Of a stretch of DNA of 64,000 bases, positions 26,536 through 35,279 are shown piece by piece. Source of the DNA: Streptomyces xanthochromogenes (lineage in GTDB: Bacteria > Actinomycetota > Actinomycetes > Streptomycetales > Streptomycetaceae); contig NZ_BMUZ01000011.1 in assembly GCF_014650455.1 (NCBI RefSeq), positions 248,001 through 312,000 of the forward strand, read 5' to 3'. Numbering within the stretch: position 1 is the stretch's first letter; every line of letters begins with the position of its first letter. The notes under the pieces are model-generated. The model saw only the letters and a program-made list of their open reading frames with translations. It made no database searches and was not told the DNA's origin. Position numbers and translations under genes: made by a program.

Positions 26536-28752
26536 TCAGTGGTGGCCGCTTCGGCGCAGGGCCGCCACCTTGCGGTACAGCTCCACGGCCTCCGGGCCGC
26601 GGCCCAGCTGTTCCAGGCAGTTCGCCTCGTCGTTGCGGCTGGCCAGGGCGTCGGGGTGATCGGCCCCCAGGACGCGTTCGCGGGCTTCGGCCACCTTGCG
26701 GTAGACGTCGAGGGCCTCCGGCCAGCGGCCGAGCCAGCCCAGGCCCACAGCGACCTCGCGGCGGCTGACCAGGGTGTCCAGGTGCTCGGGGCCGAGCACG
26801 CGTATGCGCAGCGCGCACACCTCTCGGGCCTCCTTCAGCGCCTCCTCCCAGCGGGCGAGGCGGCCGAGGTTGACGCCCAGGCCGTGCCGGGCGCGCAGTG
26901 TCTCCGGGTCCTCGGGGCCGCTGACCCGCAGCCGGTCCGCCACCAGCTCCCGGTACAGCTCCAGTGCCTCCGGGCTGCGCCCGAGCCGGCCCAGGCTGAT
27001 GCCGATCTCGTAGCGTGCCGCGAGGGTGTCGGGGTGGTCGCGGCCGAGCGCCACCGCCCGGCCCCGGGCGACCTCGCGATAGGCGGCGAGTGCCTCGACC
27101 CAGCGCCCCAACAGGCCCAGTGCGTAAGCGACTTCGTATTGGGTGACCAGGGTTTCGGGGTGCCCCGGGCCGAGCACCCGGGCCCGGGCCGCGGCCACGT
27201 CCTGGGCCATCGCGCAGGACTCCTCATGCCGGCCGAGGCGGCTGAGGTTGAAGGCGAGGTTGTGCCGGCAGCGCAGGGTGTCCGGGTCCTCGGGGCCCTG
27301 GGTGCGCTCCCGGGCCGCGAGGACCGCGACGTACACCTGGTGCGCCTCGAAGTGACGGCCGAGGCGGCCGAGGACGTAGGCCGTCTCCTGGCGCGCGTCG
27401 AGCGTCTCGGGATGGTCGGGGCCGAGCGAGCGGGCCCGGCCCTCCGCGACCTTGCCGAACTCGCGCAGCGCGTCGGCCGCCCGGCCCGTCCGGCTCAGCG
27501 TGAAGCCCATTTCGTAGCGGCTGGCGAGGGTGTCGGGATGGTCGGGCCCGAGGAGGTGGGCGCGCTCGGCGGCCACCGCCCGGTGCACTTCGCCCGCCTC
27601 CGCCCAGCGGCCGAGACGGCCGAGGCTGAGCCCCGCGCCGTGGCGGCTGTCGAGCGCGGCGAGGGCCTTGGCCGTCGGGGCGGCCCGCTCCGCCTCCCTC
27701 GACGCGGATGCGGCCCCGGCGCGGTACGGGTCGGCGGGCGGCGCGGTCCATTCGCCGGTGAGGCCCGCGGTCGGGTCGGGGTCGATGGCCGGCGAGAAGG
27801 CGCGGGTCGCCTTGTGGCCGGTGGTCATCCCCTCCGTCCACGACGGCAGCCGGGGTGCGCGCCGCGCGGCCCGCGGCACCGGGCCGCCGGACCGGCCGGC
27901 CGCGGCCCGGCCCGCCGCCAGCCTGCGCCCCAACTCCCCCGCGTCGTCCGGTCGTTGATCCGGCTCCTTGGCCAGGAGGTCGAGGACGACACGGTCGAGG
28001 AAGCCGGGAAGTTCGGCGCGGTGCTCGCGCGGCGGGCGGGGCACGGTGTCCCGGTGCCCGACGAGCACCGCCCAGGCGTCGTCCAGGTCGAACGGCGGCG
28101 CCCCGGTGGCGAGTTCGTACAGGACGCAGCCGAGCGAGTACAGGTCGCTGCGGTGGTCGACCTCGGCGCCGGCGATCTGCTCCGGCGACATGTAGTGCGG
28201 GGTGCCCATCGCGATGCCGGTGCCGGTGAGCCGGCTGGTGAAGCCGATGTCGGCGCCGAGCCGGGCGATGCCGAAGTCGCAGATCTTCACCGTGGCATCG
28301 GTGAGCCGCATGATGTTGGCGGGCTTCAAGTCCCGGTGCACGATGCCCTGTTGGTGGGTGTAGTCGAGGGCAGCGGCCACCTGTTCGGCGATGTCGACGA
28401 CGTCCTCGACGGCCAGCGGCCGCTGCCTGTTGTCGTCGAGGAGCTGACTGAGGTTGCGCCCGTCGAGCAGTTCCATGACGAGGTAGAGCCCGCCCTCGTA
28501 CTCGCCGAAGTCGTGGACGACGGTGACGCCTCGGTGCTGGAGCGCGGCGGCGACCCGGGCCTCGCGCCGGAAGCGTTCCCTGAGCACCCGGGTGAACGAC
28601 TCCTCGTGGCCCGGGGCCAGTGGTTTGAGCAGCTTGACCGCGACCCGCCGCTCCAGCGATTCGTCACGGGCCGCCCACACCTCGCCCATGCCGCCGCGCC
28701 CGATCGGATCGAGCAGCCGGTAGCGGCCGTGGATCAGCCTGGTGTCCGCCAT
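26536..28752 (-). CDS. Ser/Thr protein kinase with C-terminal TPR array
   Basis: This 738-residue cytoplasmic protein joins a Hanks-type kinase (about 1-280) to a repeat array. Kinase motifs are complete: the Gly loop IGRGGMGEVW, catalytic Lys in VAVKLL, HRDLKPANI, DFGIARLG and the MSPEQIAGAE region. No transmembrane helix follows, unlike PknB-type kinases. After a ~90-residue linker come about eight or nine 42-residue kinesin-light-chain-like TPR units. Each contains LGPDHPDTLASRYE-type and LGRLGRxxEAL-type segments, and their DNA is repetitive. The array probably docks protein partners or substrates. Its targets are unknown; the only coupling visible is to the MpaB-like gene 18 bp upstream on the same strand. 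Confidence 0.9.
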   Translation of the reverse strand: MADTRLIHGRYRLLDPIGRGGMGEVWAARDESLERRVAVKLLKPLAPGHEESFTRVLRERFRREARVAAALQHRGVTVVHDFGEYEGGLYLVMELLDGRNLSQLLDDNRQRPLAVEDVVDIAEQVAAALDYTHQQGIVHRDLKPANIMRLTDATVKICDFGIARLGADIGFTSRLTGTGIAMGTPHYMSPEQIAGAEVDHRSDLYSLGCVLYELATGAPPFDLDDAWAVLVGHRDTVPRPPREHRAELPGFLDRVVLDLLAKEPDQRPDDAGELGRRLAAGRAAAGRSGGPVPRAARRAPRLPSWTEGMTTGHKATRAFSPAIDPDPTAGLTGEWTAPPADPYRAGAASASREAERAAPTAKALAALDSRHGAGLSLGRLGRWAEAGEVHRAVAAERAHLLGPDHPDTLASRYEMGFTLSRTGRAADALREFGKVAEGRARSLGPDHPETLDARQETAYVLGRLGRHFEAHQVYVAVLAARERTQGPEDPDTLRCRHNLAFNLSRLGRHEESCAMAQDVAAARARVLGPGHPETLVTQYEVAYALGLLGRWVEALAAYREVARGRAVALGRDHPDTLAARYEIGISLGRLGRSPEALELYRELVADRLRVSGPEDPETLRARHGLGVNLGRLARWEEALKEAREVCALRIRVLGPEHLDTLVSRREVAVGLGWLGRWPEALDVYRKVAEARERVLGADHPDALASRNDEANCLEQLGRGPEAVELYRKVAALRRSGHH

Positions 28753-28770
28753 CTGGTGCCGTCGCCCCCG

Positions 28771-29661
28771 TCACTGACCATGCGCCCTCCCCGGCCGGTC
28801 CAGTATGGCGGCCTGTTCGCGAAGTTTGTACGGTGCGGGCCGGGTCTCGGGCCCGAGCCGGGCGACCGCCCTCAGGATGTGCCGGGGCGGAAGCTGCCAG
28901 CGCACCGTCGCGGGGATGCGGCGCAGCGCCGTACCGGTGAACCGCAGGCGGCGGTCCACGGTGGTCACGGCGGGCGCGGGGCGGCCGTAGAGCTCATGGG
29001 CGTACGGGGGCAGTGAGGCGTAGGCGAGGGCGGCCACCCGCCGCCACACGAGCTCGCGGGCCGGGATCAGGGGCCAGGGGGTGGGCGGCCGGCGCAGGAA
29101 GTCGTCGACGGCCCGGGCGTCGGCGGTCACCGCGAGCCGGGGCCGCACGGAGTCGAAGTAGGCAGCGAGTTCGGCCACGCTGCCCGGGACCTCCGCCGGA
29201 TCGAGTCCCACCAGGCGCGCGTCCACGCGGTGTTCGCCGACATAGCGGTCGGCCTGGGCGTCATCGAGCCGGAACCCGGAGCGCCGCACGACAGCGAGGT
29301 AGCTGTCGATCTCGGCGCAGTGCACCCACAGGAGCAGCTCGGGGTCGTCGATGCCGAACCGCTCCCCGGTGACGGGGTCGTCCGCCTTGAGCAGGGCGTG
29401 GATGCGGCGGACCCGCTCGCCCGCCCGCTCGGCGTCGTCCTTGGTGCCGTACGAGAGCGTCCCGACGAAGTTCGCCGTACGCATCAGGCGTCCCCAGGCG
29501 TCCTTGCGGAAGTCGGAGTTCTGCATGACTCCGCGCACGGCCCGGGGGTGCAGCGCCTGGAGGTAGAGCGCCCTGACACCCGCGATCCACATCATGGGGT
29601 CGCTGTGCAGCTGCCAGGTGACCGAATGGGGCCCGAAGTACCCCGGGTCGGCGTCCGTCAT
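28771..29661 (-). CDS. MpaB/rubber-oxygenase family protein (DUF2236)
   Basis: This 296-residue protein belongs to the oxygenase MpaB family (DUF2236). It has the typical opening (PGYFGPHSVTWQLHSDP), the conserved ALHPRAVRGVMQNSDF and LLWVHCAEIDSY segments with histidines likely to hold haem or metal, and a C-terminal region rich in Pro and Arg. Related proteins include latex-clearing oxygenases and the fungal prenyl-chain oxygenase MpaB, but most bacterial members have no known substrate. There is no signal peptide, so it should be cytoplasmic. It lies 18 bp upstream of the kinase gene in the same direction and may be co-transcribed with it. Confidence 0.82.
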   Translation of the reverse strand: MTDADPGYFGPHSVTWQLHSDPMMWIAGVRALYLQALHPRAVRGVMQNSDFRKDAWGRLMRTANFVGTLSYGTKDDAERAGERVRRIHALLKADDPVTGERFGIDDPELLLWVHCAEIDSYLAVVRRSGFRLDDAQADRYVGEHRVDARLVGLDPAEVPGSVAELAAYFDSVRPRLAVTADARAVDDFLRRPPTPWPLIPARELVWRRVAALAYASLPPYAHELYGRPAPAVTTVDRRLRFTGTALRRIPATVRWQLPPRHILRAVARLGPETRPAPYKLREQAAILDRPGRAHGQ

Positions 29662-29780
29662 CCGCCACCTCCAGTGGGCGTGCGCTCGGGACCGGGCGTG
29701 CCTGTGACACCAGCAGGTTAGTCGGCGCCCCGCGCCCGGGGTAGCGGCGCCGCGGTACCCGGCCGGCGCCGCGCGGGCCG

Positions 29781-30959
29781 TCAGCGCCGGACGCGGGGCA
29801 TGCCGAGGCCGATCCAGGCGATGATCTCGCGCTGGATCTCGTTGTTGCCGCCGCCGAAGGTGAAGATCACGGCCGAGCGGTAGCCGCGCTCCAGTTCGCC
29901 GTGCAGGACGGCCTTGGCCGAGCCCTCCTTCATCGGTCCCGCGGCCGCCACGACCTCCATGAGCGAGGCGTAGGCGTCCCGGCGCGCCTCCGATCCGTAC
30001 ACCTTGACGGCCGAGGCGTCCTGCGGGGTGAGGGTGCCTTCCTGGACGGCGTTGACCATCTGCCAGTTGAGGAGCTTCATCGCGTCCAGGCGGGCATGGG
30101 TGCGGGCGAGGTTCCTGCGGACCCAGCCGAGGTCGATGACGCGGCGGCCGTCGACGAGCTTGGTGTCGGCGGCCCAGCGCTGGACGTCGTGCAGCGCACG
30201 GATCGCCATGGTGCCGTGCGCGGCCAGGGTGACCCGCTCGTGGTTGAGCTGGTTGGTGATCAGCCGCCAGCCCTTGTTCTCCTCGCCCACCCGGCGCGAC
30301 GCGGGGACCCGGATGTTCTCGTAGTAGCTGGCGGTGGTGTCGTGCGAGGCGAGGGTGTTGATGAGGGTGCAGCTGTAGCCGGGGTCCGAGGTCGGCACGA
30401 GGAGCATGGTGATGCCCTTGTGCGCGGGGGCGTCCGGGTCGGTGCGGACGGCGAGCCAGACCCAGTCGGCCGTGTCCCCGTTGGTGGTCCAGATCTTCTG
30501 GCCGTTCACCACATAGGTGTCGCCCTCGCGCACCGCGCGGGTCTTGAGCGCCGCGAGGTCGGTCCCGGCGTCCGGTTCGCTGTAGCCGATGGCGAAGTCG
30601 ATCTCGCCGGAGAGGATCTTCGGCAGGAAGTACGCCTTCTGCTCCTCCGTGCCGAACTGCATGATCGTCGGGCCGACGGTGTTCAGGGCCATGAGCGGCA
30701 GCGGGACTCCGGCCTGGGCGGCCTCGTCGAAGAAGATGAACTGTTCCATGGGGCTCAGCCCCCGCCCGCCGTACTCCTCGGGCCAGCCCACCCCCAGCCA
30801 GCCGTCGCCGCCGAGCCGCCGTACGGTCTCGCGGTAGAACCGCTTCTGGGCGGCCGGGTCGGCGTACCGGGCGTAGACGTTGTCCGGCACGAGCCCGGCG
30901 AAGTAGGTCCGCAGCTCGGTGCGCAACTGCTGCTGCTCAGGCGTGTATTCGAGGTGCAC
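29781..30959 (-). CDS. Acyl-CoA dehydrogenase, FadE26-like
   Basis: This 392-residue flavoprotein should introduce a 2,3 double bond into an acyl-CoA. Landmarks are AIGYSEPDAGTDLAALKTRA (substrate/FAD loop), KIWTTNGDTADWVWLAV, VGEENKGWRLITNQLNHERV, and FTFGGGNNEIQREIIAW at the C-terminus. Many segments recall mycobacterial FadE26, half of the FadE26-FadE27 heterotetramer that oxidises steroid side chains; no FadE27-like partner is encoded in the window. GTG 30959 has GGAGGGG directly upstream and is preferred over the much longer open frame. A KstR-type box lies 40 bp further upstream, linking it to the hydratase/FadD19-like promoter. Confidence 0.88.
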   Translation of the reverse strand: MHLEYTPEQQQLRTELRTYFAGLVPDNVYARYADPAAQKRFYRETVRRLGGDGWLGVGWPEEYGGRGLSPMEQFIFFDEAAQAGVPLPLMALNTVGPTIMQFGTEEQKAYFLPKILSGEIDFAIGYSEPDAGTDLAALKTRAVREGDTYVVNGQKIWTTNGDTADWVWLAVRTDPDAPAHKGITMLLVPTSDPGYSCTLINTLASHDTTASYYENIRVPASRRVGEENKGWRLITNQLNHERVTLAAHGTMAIRALHDVQRWAADTKLVDGRRVIDLGWVRRNLARTHARLDAMKLLNWQMVNAVQEGTLTPQDASAVKVYGSEARRDAYASLMEVVAAAGPMKEGSAKAVLHGELERGYRSAVIFTFGGGNNEIQREIIAWIGLGMPRVRR

Positions 30960-30998
30960 GGCCCCTCCAGGACGGTCGCGGTACGGCGGCGCACACAG

Positions 30999-31012
30999 TA
31001 GAACGTGTTCCA
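30999..31012. promoter_or_regulatory. KstR-type box TAGAACGTGTTCCA
   Basis: This matches TNNAACNNGTTNNA fully and contains the GAACGTGTTC core remembered for mycobacterial KstR sites. It lies in the promoter of the FadE26-like gene. Confidence 0.7.
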
Positions 31013-31185
31013 AGAATCTGGAAGGGGAGCGCCGACCCCGGGCCCGGCGGCCCAGGAGGAGCGGGGACGCGGCGGGACACCCGATCGGCGCCGAGCGGTC
31101 GCCGAAGGGGCAGCCTCCGGCGAGCATGGCCGAGGCGCGGGCGCCGAGCCCGCCCCCCTTCCGCACCCCTGGACCGGAGGCTTCC

Positions 31186-31605
31186 GTGACCACTGCCCGT
31201 GACCTGATGACCGCCGACGTCCGCTGCATTCCGGCGACCGAAACCCTCGACCGGGCCGCCCAGTTGATGCGTGACCACGGGATCGGCGCGCTGCCCGTCA
31301 AGGGCAGCGCGGGCGAGCTGGCCGGCATCGTCACCGACCGGGACATCGTCGTCAGGGCACTCGCCGCGGGCAAGGACGCCGCGAAGGTGACGGCGGGCGA
31401 CCTGGCCGAGGGCGGCGTGCACACCGTCGACGCCGGCGCGGACGCCTCGCTCGCGGTCAAGGCGATGAGCGAGGCGCGGATCCGCCGGATCGTGGTGGTC
31501 GAGGACGGCACGCCGGTCGGCATGATCACCGAGGCGGACCTGGCGCGCAAGCTCACCGCCGAGGCCTTCTCGTCGTATGCGAGCCGGGTGTACGCGGCGT
31601 CCTGA
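31186..31605 (+). CDS. CBS-domain protein
   Basis: This 139-residue cytoplasmic protein is made of two CBS motifs (about 8-60 and 72-130; ARDLMTADVRCI, ALPVKGSAGELAGIVTDRDI, RIRRIVVVEDGTPVGMITEADL). Paired CBS motifs bind adenine nucleotides and report energy or stress state. GTG 31186 was chosen because CGGAGG lies 5 bases upstream and the CBS domain starts directly; the open frame upstream is Pro/Gly-rich and unlikely to be coding. Such stand-alone CBS proteins are common in actinobacteria and are often induced under stress or hypoxia. The partner is unknown. It is divergent from the acyl-CoA dehydrogenase. Confidence 0.88.
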   Translation: MTTARDLMTADVRCIPATETLDRAAQLMRDHGIGALPVKGSAGELAGIVTDRDIVVRALAAGKDAAKVTAGDLAEGGVHTVDAGADASLAVKAMSEARIRRIVVVEDGTPVGMITEADLARKLTAEAFSSYASRVYAAS

Positions 31606-31707
31606 ACCCGGCCCCGCCGACCCGTGCGGACGGGGCGTGTGGGCCGGATGCGGCCCGGGTAGGCGGGGGCGAGAATGGTGCATTACCGGACGAACACAGG
31701 AGGCGGC

Positions 31708-31905
31708 ATGAACGACCGGTCCGATTCCAGCCCGCACGAGGCCGTGACCCCCGACGCCCTGCTGCACACCGGATCCGGGGGCGAGGTCAGCGCCGAGGAC
31801 ATCGTGCTCGCGTCCGGGCGGGACGTCACTCCGGAGAACCTGGCCTGGGCCGAGCGCAAGCTGGCCGCCGAGGGTCCCGCCGCCCTCGACAAGCTGCTCC
31901 CCTGA
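31708..31905 (+). CDS. Small conserved acidic protein, 65 aa
   Basis: A strong AGGAGG lies 4-5 bases before ATG 31708. The protein (MNDRSDSSPHEAVTPDALL ... WAERKLAAEGPAALDKLLP) is acidic and probably helical in its second half. It has the look of a conserved actinobacterial small protein, but I do not recognise a named family. There is no signal peptide or membrane segment. It follows the CBS gene by 102 bp in the same direction and may belong to the same transcript. Confidence 0.75.
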   Translation: MNDRSDSSPHEAVTPDALLHTGSGGEVSAEDIVLASGRDVTPENLAWAERKLAAEGPAALDKLLP

Positions 31906-32137
31906 AGGCCCTCGGCCGGGCGACGGCCGCGCGGACGCCGTCGCCGGGCCGATCGGGCATGTCCGGCCGGGCGCCGTCCGGCTCGCCCGGCCGGGCACTC
32001 CGGGCACTCCGCGGCACTCCGGGCAGGCCGCCCGGTCCGGACGGTCACACTGCGGGGTGTGCGCCCGGGTCGCGTGGGCGCCGGTCGCATGCCCGCCGGT
32101 CGGCAGGCGCGTCAGGCCGTTCCGGCCGGCAGGCGGG

Positions 32138-33271
32138 TCAGGCGGTGAGGCGGATCTTCCGCAGGAAGGCCGCGTTGTCGGGGGTCTGCTTCATCTTGTC
32201 GAGCAATGCCTCAAGGGCGCCGTGCGCGTCCTGATGGTGCAGAGCCCGGCGCAGTCCGCGTACCGCGCTCAACTCCCCCGGTTCCAGGAGGAGTTCCTCG
32301 CGGCGGGTGCCGGAGGGGGTGATGTCGACGGCGGGGAAGAGCCTTCGCTCGGCCAGGGCGCGGGTCAGGCGCAGTTCCATGTTGCCGGTGCTCTTGAGCT
32401 CCTCGAAGAAGAAGTCGTCGGCGCGTGACCCGGTGTCCACCAGTGCGGTCGCGAGGACGGTGAGGGAGCCACCCTCCTCGGTCAGCCGGGCGGCGCCGAA
32501 CAGGCGCTTGGGGCCGTGCAGCGCGGCCGCGTCGACTCCGCCGCTGAGGGTCCGTCCGCCGGGACCCGCCGCGTTGTTGTGGGCCCGGCACAGCCGGGTG
32601 AGCGAGTCCAGGAGCACGACGACGTCCCGACCCTGCTCGACCAGGCGCTTGGCGCGCTCGATGGCCAGTTCGGCGAGCGCGATGTGCTCCCTGGGCGGCC
32701 GGTCGAACGTCGAGGCGAGCACCTCGCCCCGGACCGAGCGCAGCATGTCGGTGACCTCTTCGGGCCGTTCGTCGATCAGCACCACCATGAGATGGCACTC
32801 GGGGTGGTTCTCGGCGACGGCCTGGGCCAACTCCTTGAGCAGGATGGTCTTTCCGGTCTTGGGCGGCGCGACGATCAGGCCGCGCTGGCCCTTGCCGACG
32901 GGTGCGACCAGGTCGACGACACGAGTGGCGAGCCGGTCGGAGCGGGTCTCCAGACGCAGCCGCTCCCGGGGGTGCAGCGGGGTGAGGTCGGCGAAGTGCG
33001 GGCGGCGGCGCAGCGCCTCGACGGGGCGGCCGTTGACCCGCACGATCCGCTCGGCCGCGGGGCTCTCGTATTCGATGAAGTCGCCCTTGCGCAGGGCGTG
33101 TTGGCGAAGAAGGGCGGGCGGTACCTTCACGTCGCCGGGGCCGGGGGCGTACCCGGTGGTCCGGAGCCTGCCCTGGCCGCCGGTGAGGTCCAGGACGCCG
33201 GCGAGCGGGGCCTGGGCGGGGTGGTCGTGGTGGATGGGGGTGGGGTTGGGGTGTTCGAGCGTGCTCAGCAC
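32138..33271 (-). CDS. Compact Rho-type transcription termination factor (paralogue)
   Basis: This 377-residue protein is a complete Rho core. It has an RNA-binding OB domain (GVLDLTGGQGRLRTTGYAPG, DVKVPPALLRQHALRKGD) at residues 25-70 and Walker A LIVAPPKTGKTILLK (132-146). Walker B is VVVLLDSLTRLCRAHN, the Q-loop region is GGRTLSGGVDAAALHGPKRL, and the C-terminus is PSGTRREELLLEP. It should be an RNA-dependent hexameric ATPase. The housekeeping Rho of Streptomyces is far longer, with a large charged insert and Rho_N head; both are absent here, so this is a second, stripped-down Rho. GTG 33271 has AAGGGA about 9 bases upstream. Its role is unknown; 334 bp of non-coding leader precede it. Confidence 0.85.
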   Translation of the reverse strand: MLSTLEHPNPTPIHHDHPAQAPLAGVLDLTGGQGRLRTTGYAPGPGDVKVPPALLRQHALRKGDFIEYESPAAERIVRVNGRPVEALRRRPHFADLTPLHPRERLRLETRSDRLATRVVDLVAPVGKGQRGLIVAPPKTGKTILLKELAQAVAENHPECHLMVVLIDERPEEVTDMLRSVRGEVLASTFDRPPREHIALAELAIERAKRLVEQGRDVVVLLDSLTRLCRAHNNAAGPGGRTLSGGVDAAALHGPKRLFGAARLTEEGGSLTVLATALVDTGSRADDFFFEELKSTGNMELRLTRALAERRLFPAVDITPSGTRREELLLEPGELSAVRGLRRALHHQDAHGALEALLDKMKQTPDNAAFLRKIRLTA

Positions 33272-33606
33272 AAGGGGGTCCCTTCGCGCGACGGGGCGCA
33301 GGAGAATTCCGGGCCGTACAGCGGCCGGGAGGGGAACAGCGGGCGCCGCGCTGGAGGCGGCACCGGGAGGGAACGAGCACGGACGCCGCGAAGAAGGGGC
33401 GTACACACGTGCTGCTCGCAGAGTAGCACCCTCGGGGCCCGACGGGGGAAGTCCGCGTCGGGCCGCCTTGCTGTTCCGCTTCAACTCCCCTGAGGGGCAA
33501 GCGGTTCGGGCTGTGCTGATGGGCAACCGCGCCAGGCGGTCCCGGAGCCGCCGCCCGCGCGCCCGCGCGTACGGCGGCCGGGCAGCGGCCCTCGGCCCGG
33601 GACCGG
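33272..33606. other. 335-bp intergenic region upstream of the second rho
   Basis: No gene with a plausible start was seen. The region contains several GC-rich inverted repeats, including GGTCCCGG/CCGGGACC at 33538 and 33597, just after the stop of the decarboxylase-like gene and probably part of its terminator. The remainder would be the promoter and leader of the rho paralogue. Confidence 0.5.
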
Positions 33607-34449
33607 TCACTGCCCCGCGCCGCGCTCCTCGAAGACCTCGCGCGCCGCGGTGATGCCGTTGAGTGCCGCGGGGAAGCCGGCGTAGCCCGCCATCTGCGTG
33701 ATGACCTCGATGACCTCCTCGCGGCTGCCGCCCACGTTGAGCAGGCCGTGGATGTGGACGCGCAGCTGGGGCGCGGCCGTACCGAGTGCGGTGCACATGG
33801 CGACGCTGGCGATCTCGCGGCACTTCAGATCGAGCGCGGGGCGGGAGTAGATGTCACCGAAGGCGAACTCGACGATGTAGCGCGCCAGATCGGGCGCGAT
33901 GTCCTGCATCGAGGCGACCACTTGGTCGCCCGCGTGCCCGTCGACCTCGGCGAGCTTGGCGAGACCGCGCTCGTACCGGTCGCCCGGCAGGGGCTCGCTG
34001 TCGACCGGTGTCGCGGCGGCGTCGGGACGCGTCTCGAAGACCTCGCGGGCCGCGCCGATGCCGTTGAGGGCGGCCGGGAAGCCCGCGTACACCGCGGTGT
34101 GGATCAGGATCTCCACCACCTCGGCCGCGCTGACCCCGACGTTGAGCGCGCCGTCGATGTGGAAGCGCAGCTGGGGGGCCGCGTTCCCCAGGGCGGCCAG
34201 GGCCGCGACGGTGGCGATCTCCCGCTGCCGCAGGCTGAGTCCGGGGCGGGACATCACGTCGCCGTACCCGAAGGCGACGGTCATGTGGCCGAGGTCGGGC
34301 GCGATGTCGGCCAGGCTGTCGAGGACCGCCGGGCGCTCCTGTCCGCCCAGGGTCCGGAGCAGCGCGAGCCCGCGCTCGAACCGCTCGTCGGTGGTCTCGG
34401 CGCCGGAGGAGGCGGCGGGGATGTCGGCTGCGTTGTCTGCGCTGTTCAT
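33607..34449 (-). CDS. Tandem carboxymuconolactone decarboxylase-family protein
   Basis: This 280-residue protein contains two copies of the CMD/AhpD-like fold. They are recognised by repeated segments: LSLRQREIATVAALAALGNAAPQLRFHIDGALNVG and YAGFPAALNGIGAAREVFE in the first, LDLKCREIASVAMCTALGTAAPQLRVHIHGLLNVG and YAGFPAALNGITAAREVFE in the second. AhpD's CxxC redox pair is absent, so it is closer to PcaC, the 4-carboxymuconolactone decarboxylase, than to an antioxidant protein. No other beta-ketoadipate gene is near. It lies 29 bp downstream of an AraC regulator in the same direction and may be its target. ATG 34449. Confidence 0.85.
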   Translation of the reverse strand: MNSADNAADIPAASSGAETTDERFERGLALLRTLGGQERPAVLDSLADIAPDLGHMTVAFGYGDVMSRPGLSLRQREIATVAALAALGNAAPQLRFHIDGALNVGVSAAEVVEILIHTAVYAGFPAALNGIGAAREVFETRPDAAATPVDSEPLPGDRYERGLAKLAEVDGHAGDQVVASMQDIAPDLARYIVEFAFGDIYSRPALDLKCREIASVAMCTALGTAAPQLRVHIHGLLNVGGSREEVIEVITQMAGYAGFPAALNGITAAREVFEERGAGQ

Positions 34450-34478
34450 GGACAAGACGCTACGAGTTGGAGCGTGCT

Positions 34479-35225
34479 CTAACGCAAGCGGCCGTGCGCA
34501 CCCGGCGTGTGGCCGAACGCCCGGCGGAACACGTCGATGAAGGCGCTGGTCGAGGACCAGCCGCAGCGATGGGCCACGGCGGTCACGGGCGTGTCCTCGG
34601 CCAGCAGTTGCAGGGCCCGGTAGAGGCGGAGCTGGGTGCGCCACTGCGGGAACGTCATGCCGAGGTCGGCGCGGAAGAGCCGGGTCAGGGTGCGCTCGCT
34701 CGCGCCGACGAGCAGACCGAGTGCGGCGAGCCCGCGCCGGTCGGCCGGGTCGGCTTCGAGCAGGGCGCACACCGCGACCAGCCGGGGGTCGCTGGGCGCG
34801 GGCAGGGTCACGGGCCGCTGCGGCGAGACGCGGAGCTGGTCGAGCAGCACGGCCCGAAGGCGGGCGCCCTCGGGAGTGTCGTCGTCGGGCGCCCTGGTGT
34901 GGGCGAGGAGCAGCTCGCGCAGCAGCGGTCCGACCATCAGCACGGTCGGGGCATCCAGGCCCAGCGGGTTCTCGTCGGCCGCGATCCCCATCAGATGCAG
35001 TTCGAGGCTGCCGTGCGCCCGGTGCGCGTGCACGGTCCCGGCGGGTACCCAGATCGCGCGGGTGGCGGGGGCGACCCAGGTCCCCGCCCCGGTCGTCACG
35101 GCCAGGACGCCGCGGCCGGCGTAGACGATCTGGTGGTCGTCGTGCCGATGCGCGTCGATGGTGTCCCCCGGCGCCATCTGCTGGGCGCGGGTGGGGGCGA
35201 CGGGGGTGTGGCGGATGTCCGGCAT
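34479..35225 (-). CDS. AraC-family transcriptional regulator with cupin sensor
   Basis: This 248-residue protein has an N-terminal cupin-like sensor (DTIDAHRHDDHQIVYAGRGVLAV) and a C-terminal AraC double HTH (LAALGLLVGASERTLTRLFR, then VTAVAHRCGWSSTSAFIDVFRRAFGHTPG). It starts at ATG 35225 and is divergent from an MFS exporter 54 bp away; this arrangement is typical of AraC regulators that control an exporter of their own ligand. The decarboxylase-like gene follows it closely. A small palindrome, ATTGC-TTG-GCAAT, overlaps its start codon (35224-35236), well placed for autorepression. Confidence 0.9.
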   Translation of the reverse strand: MPDIRHTPVAPTRAQQMAPGDTIDAHRHDDHQIVYAGRGVLAVTTGAGTWVAPATRAIWVPAGTVHAHRAHGSLELHLMGIAADENPLGLDAPTVLMVGPLLRELLLAHTRAPDDDTPEGARLRAVLLDQLRVSPQRPVTLPAPSDPRLVAVCALLEADPADRRGLAALGLLVGASERTLTRLFRADLGMTFPQWRTQLRLYRALQLLAEDTPVTAVAHRCGWSSTSAFIDVFRRAFGHTPGAHGRLR

Positions 35226-35279
35226 TGCTTGGCAATTTATCGGAAGCGGGACACGTACGCCGCCGGCGAGGATCGGGCC

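Noticed and set aside
31906..32137. Possible small gene in GC-rich repeats between the 65-aa protein and rho
   Set aside because: Composition is a shuffled GC-rich repeat (CGGGCACTCCGGG) with no ribosome site or protein-like frame.
33607..34449. AhpD-like antioxidant role for the tandem CMD protein
   Set aside because: There is no CxxC motif in either repeat.
34467..35279. A 270-residue N-terminal extension of the MFS exporter
   Set aside because: It overlaps the AraC gene on the other strand and is low-complexity; GTG 35280 with GAGGAT explains the start.
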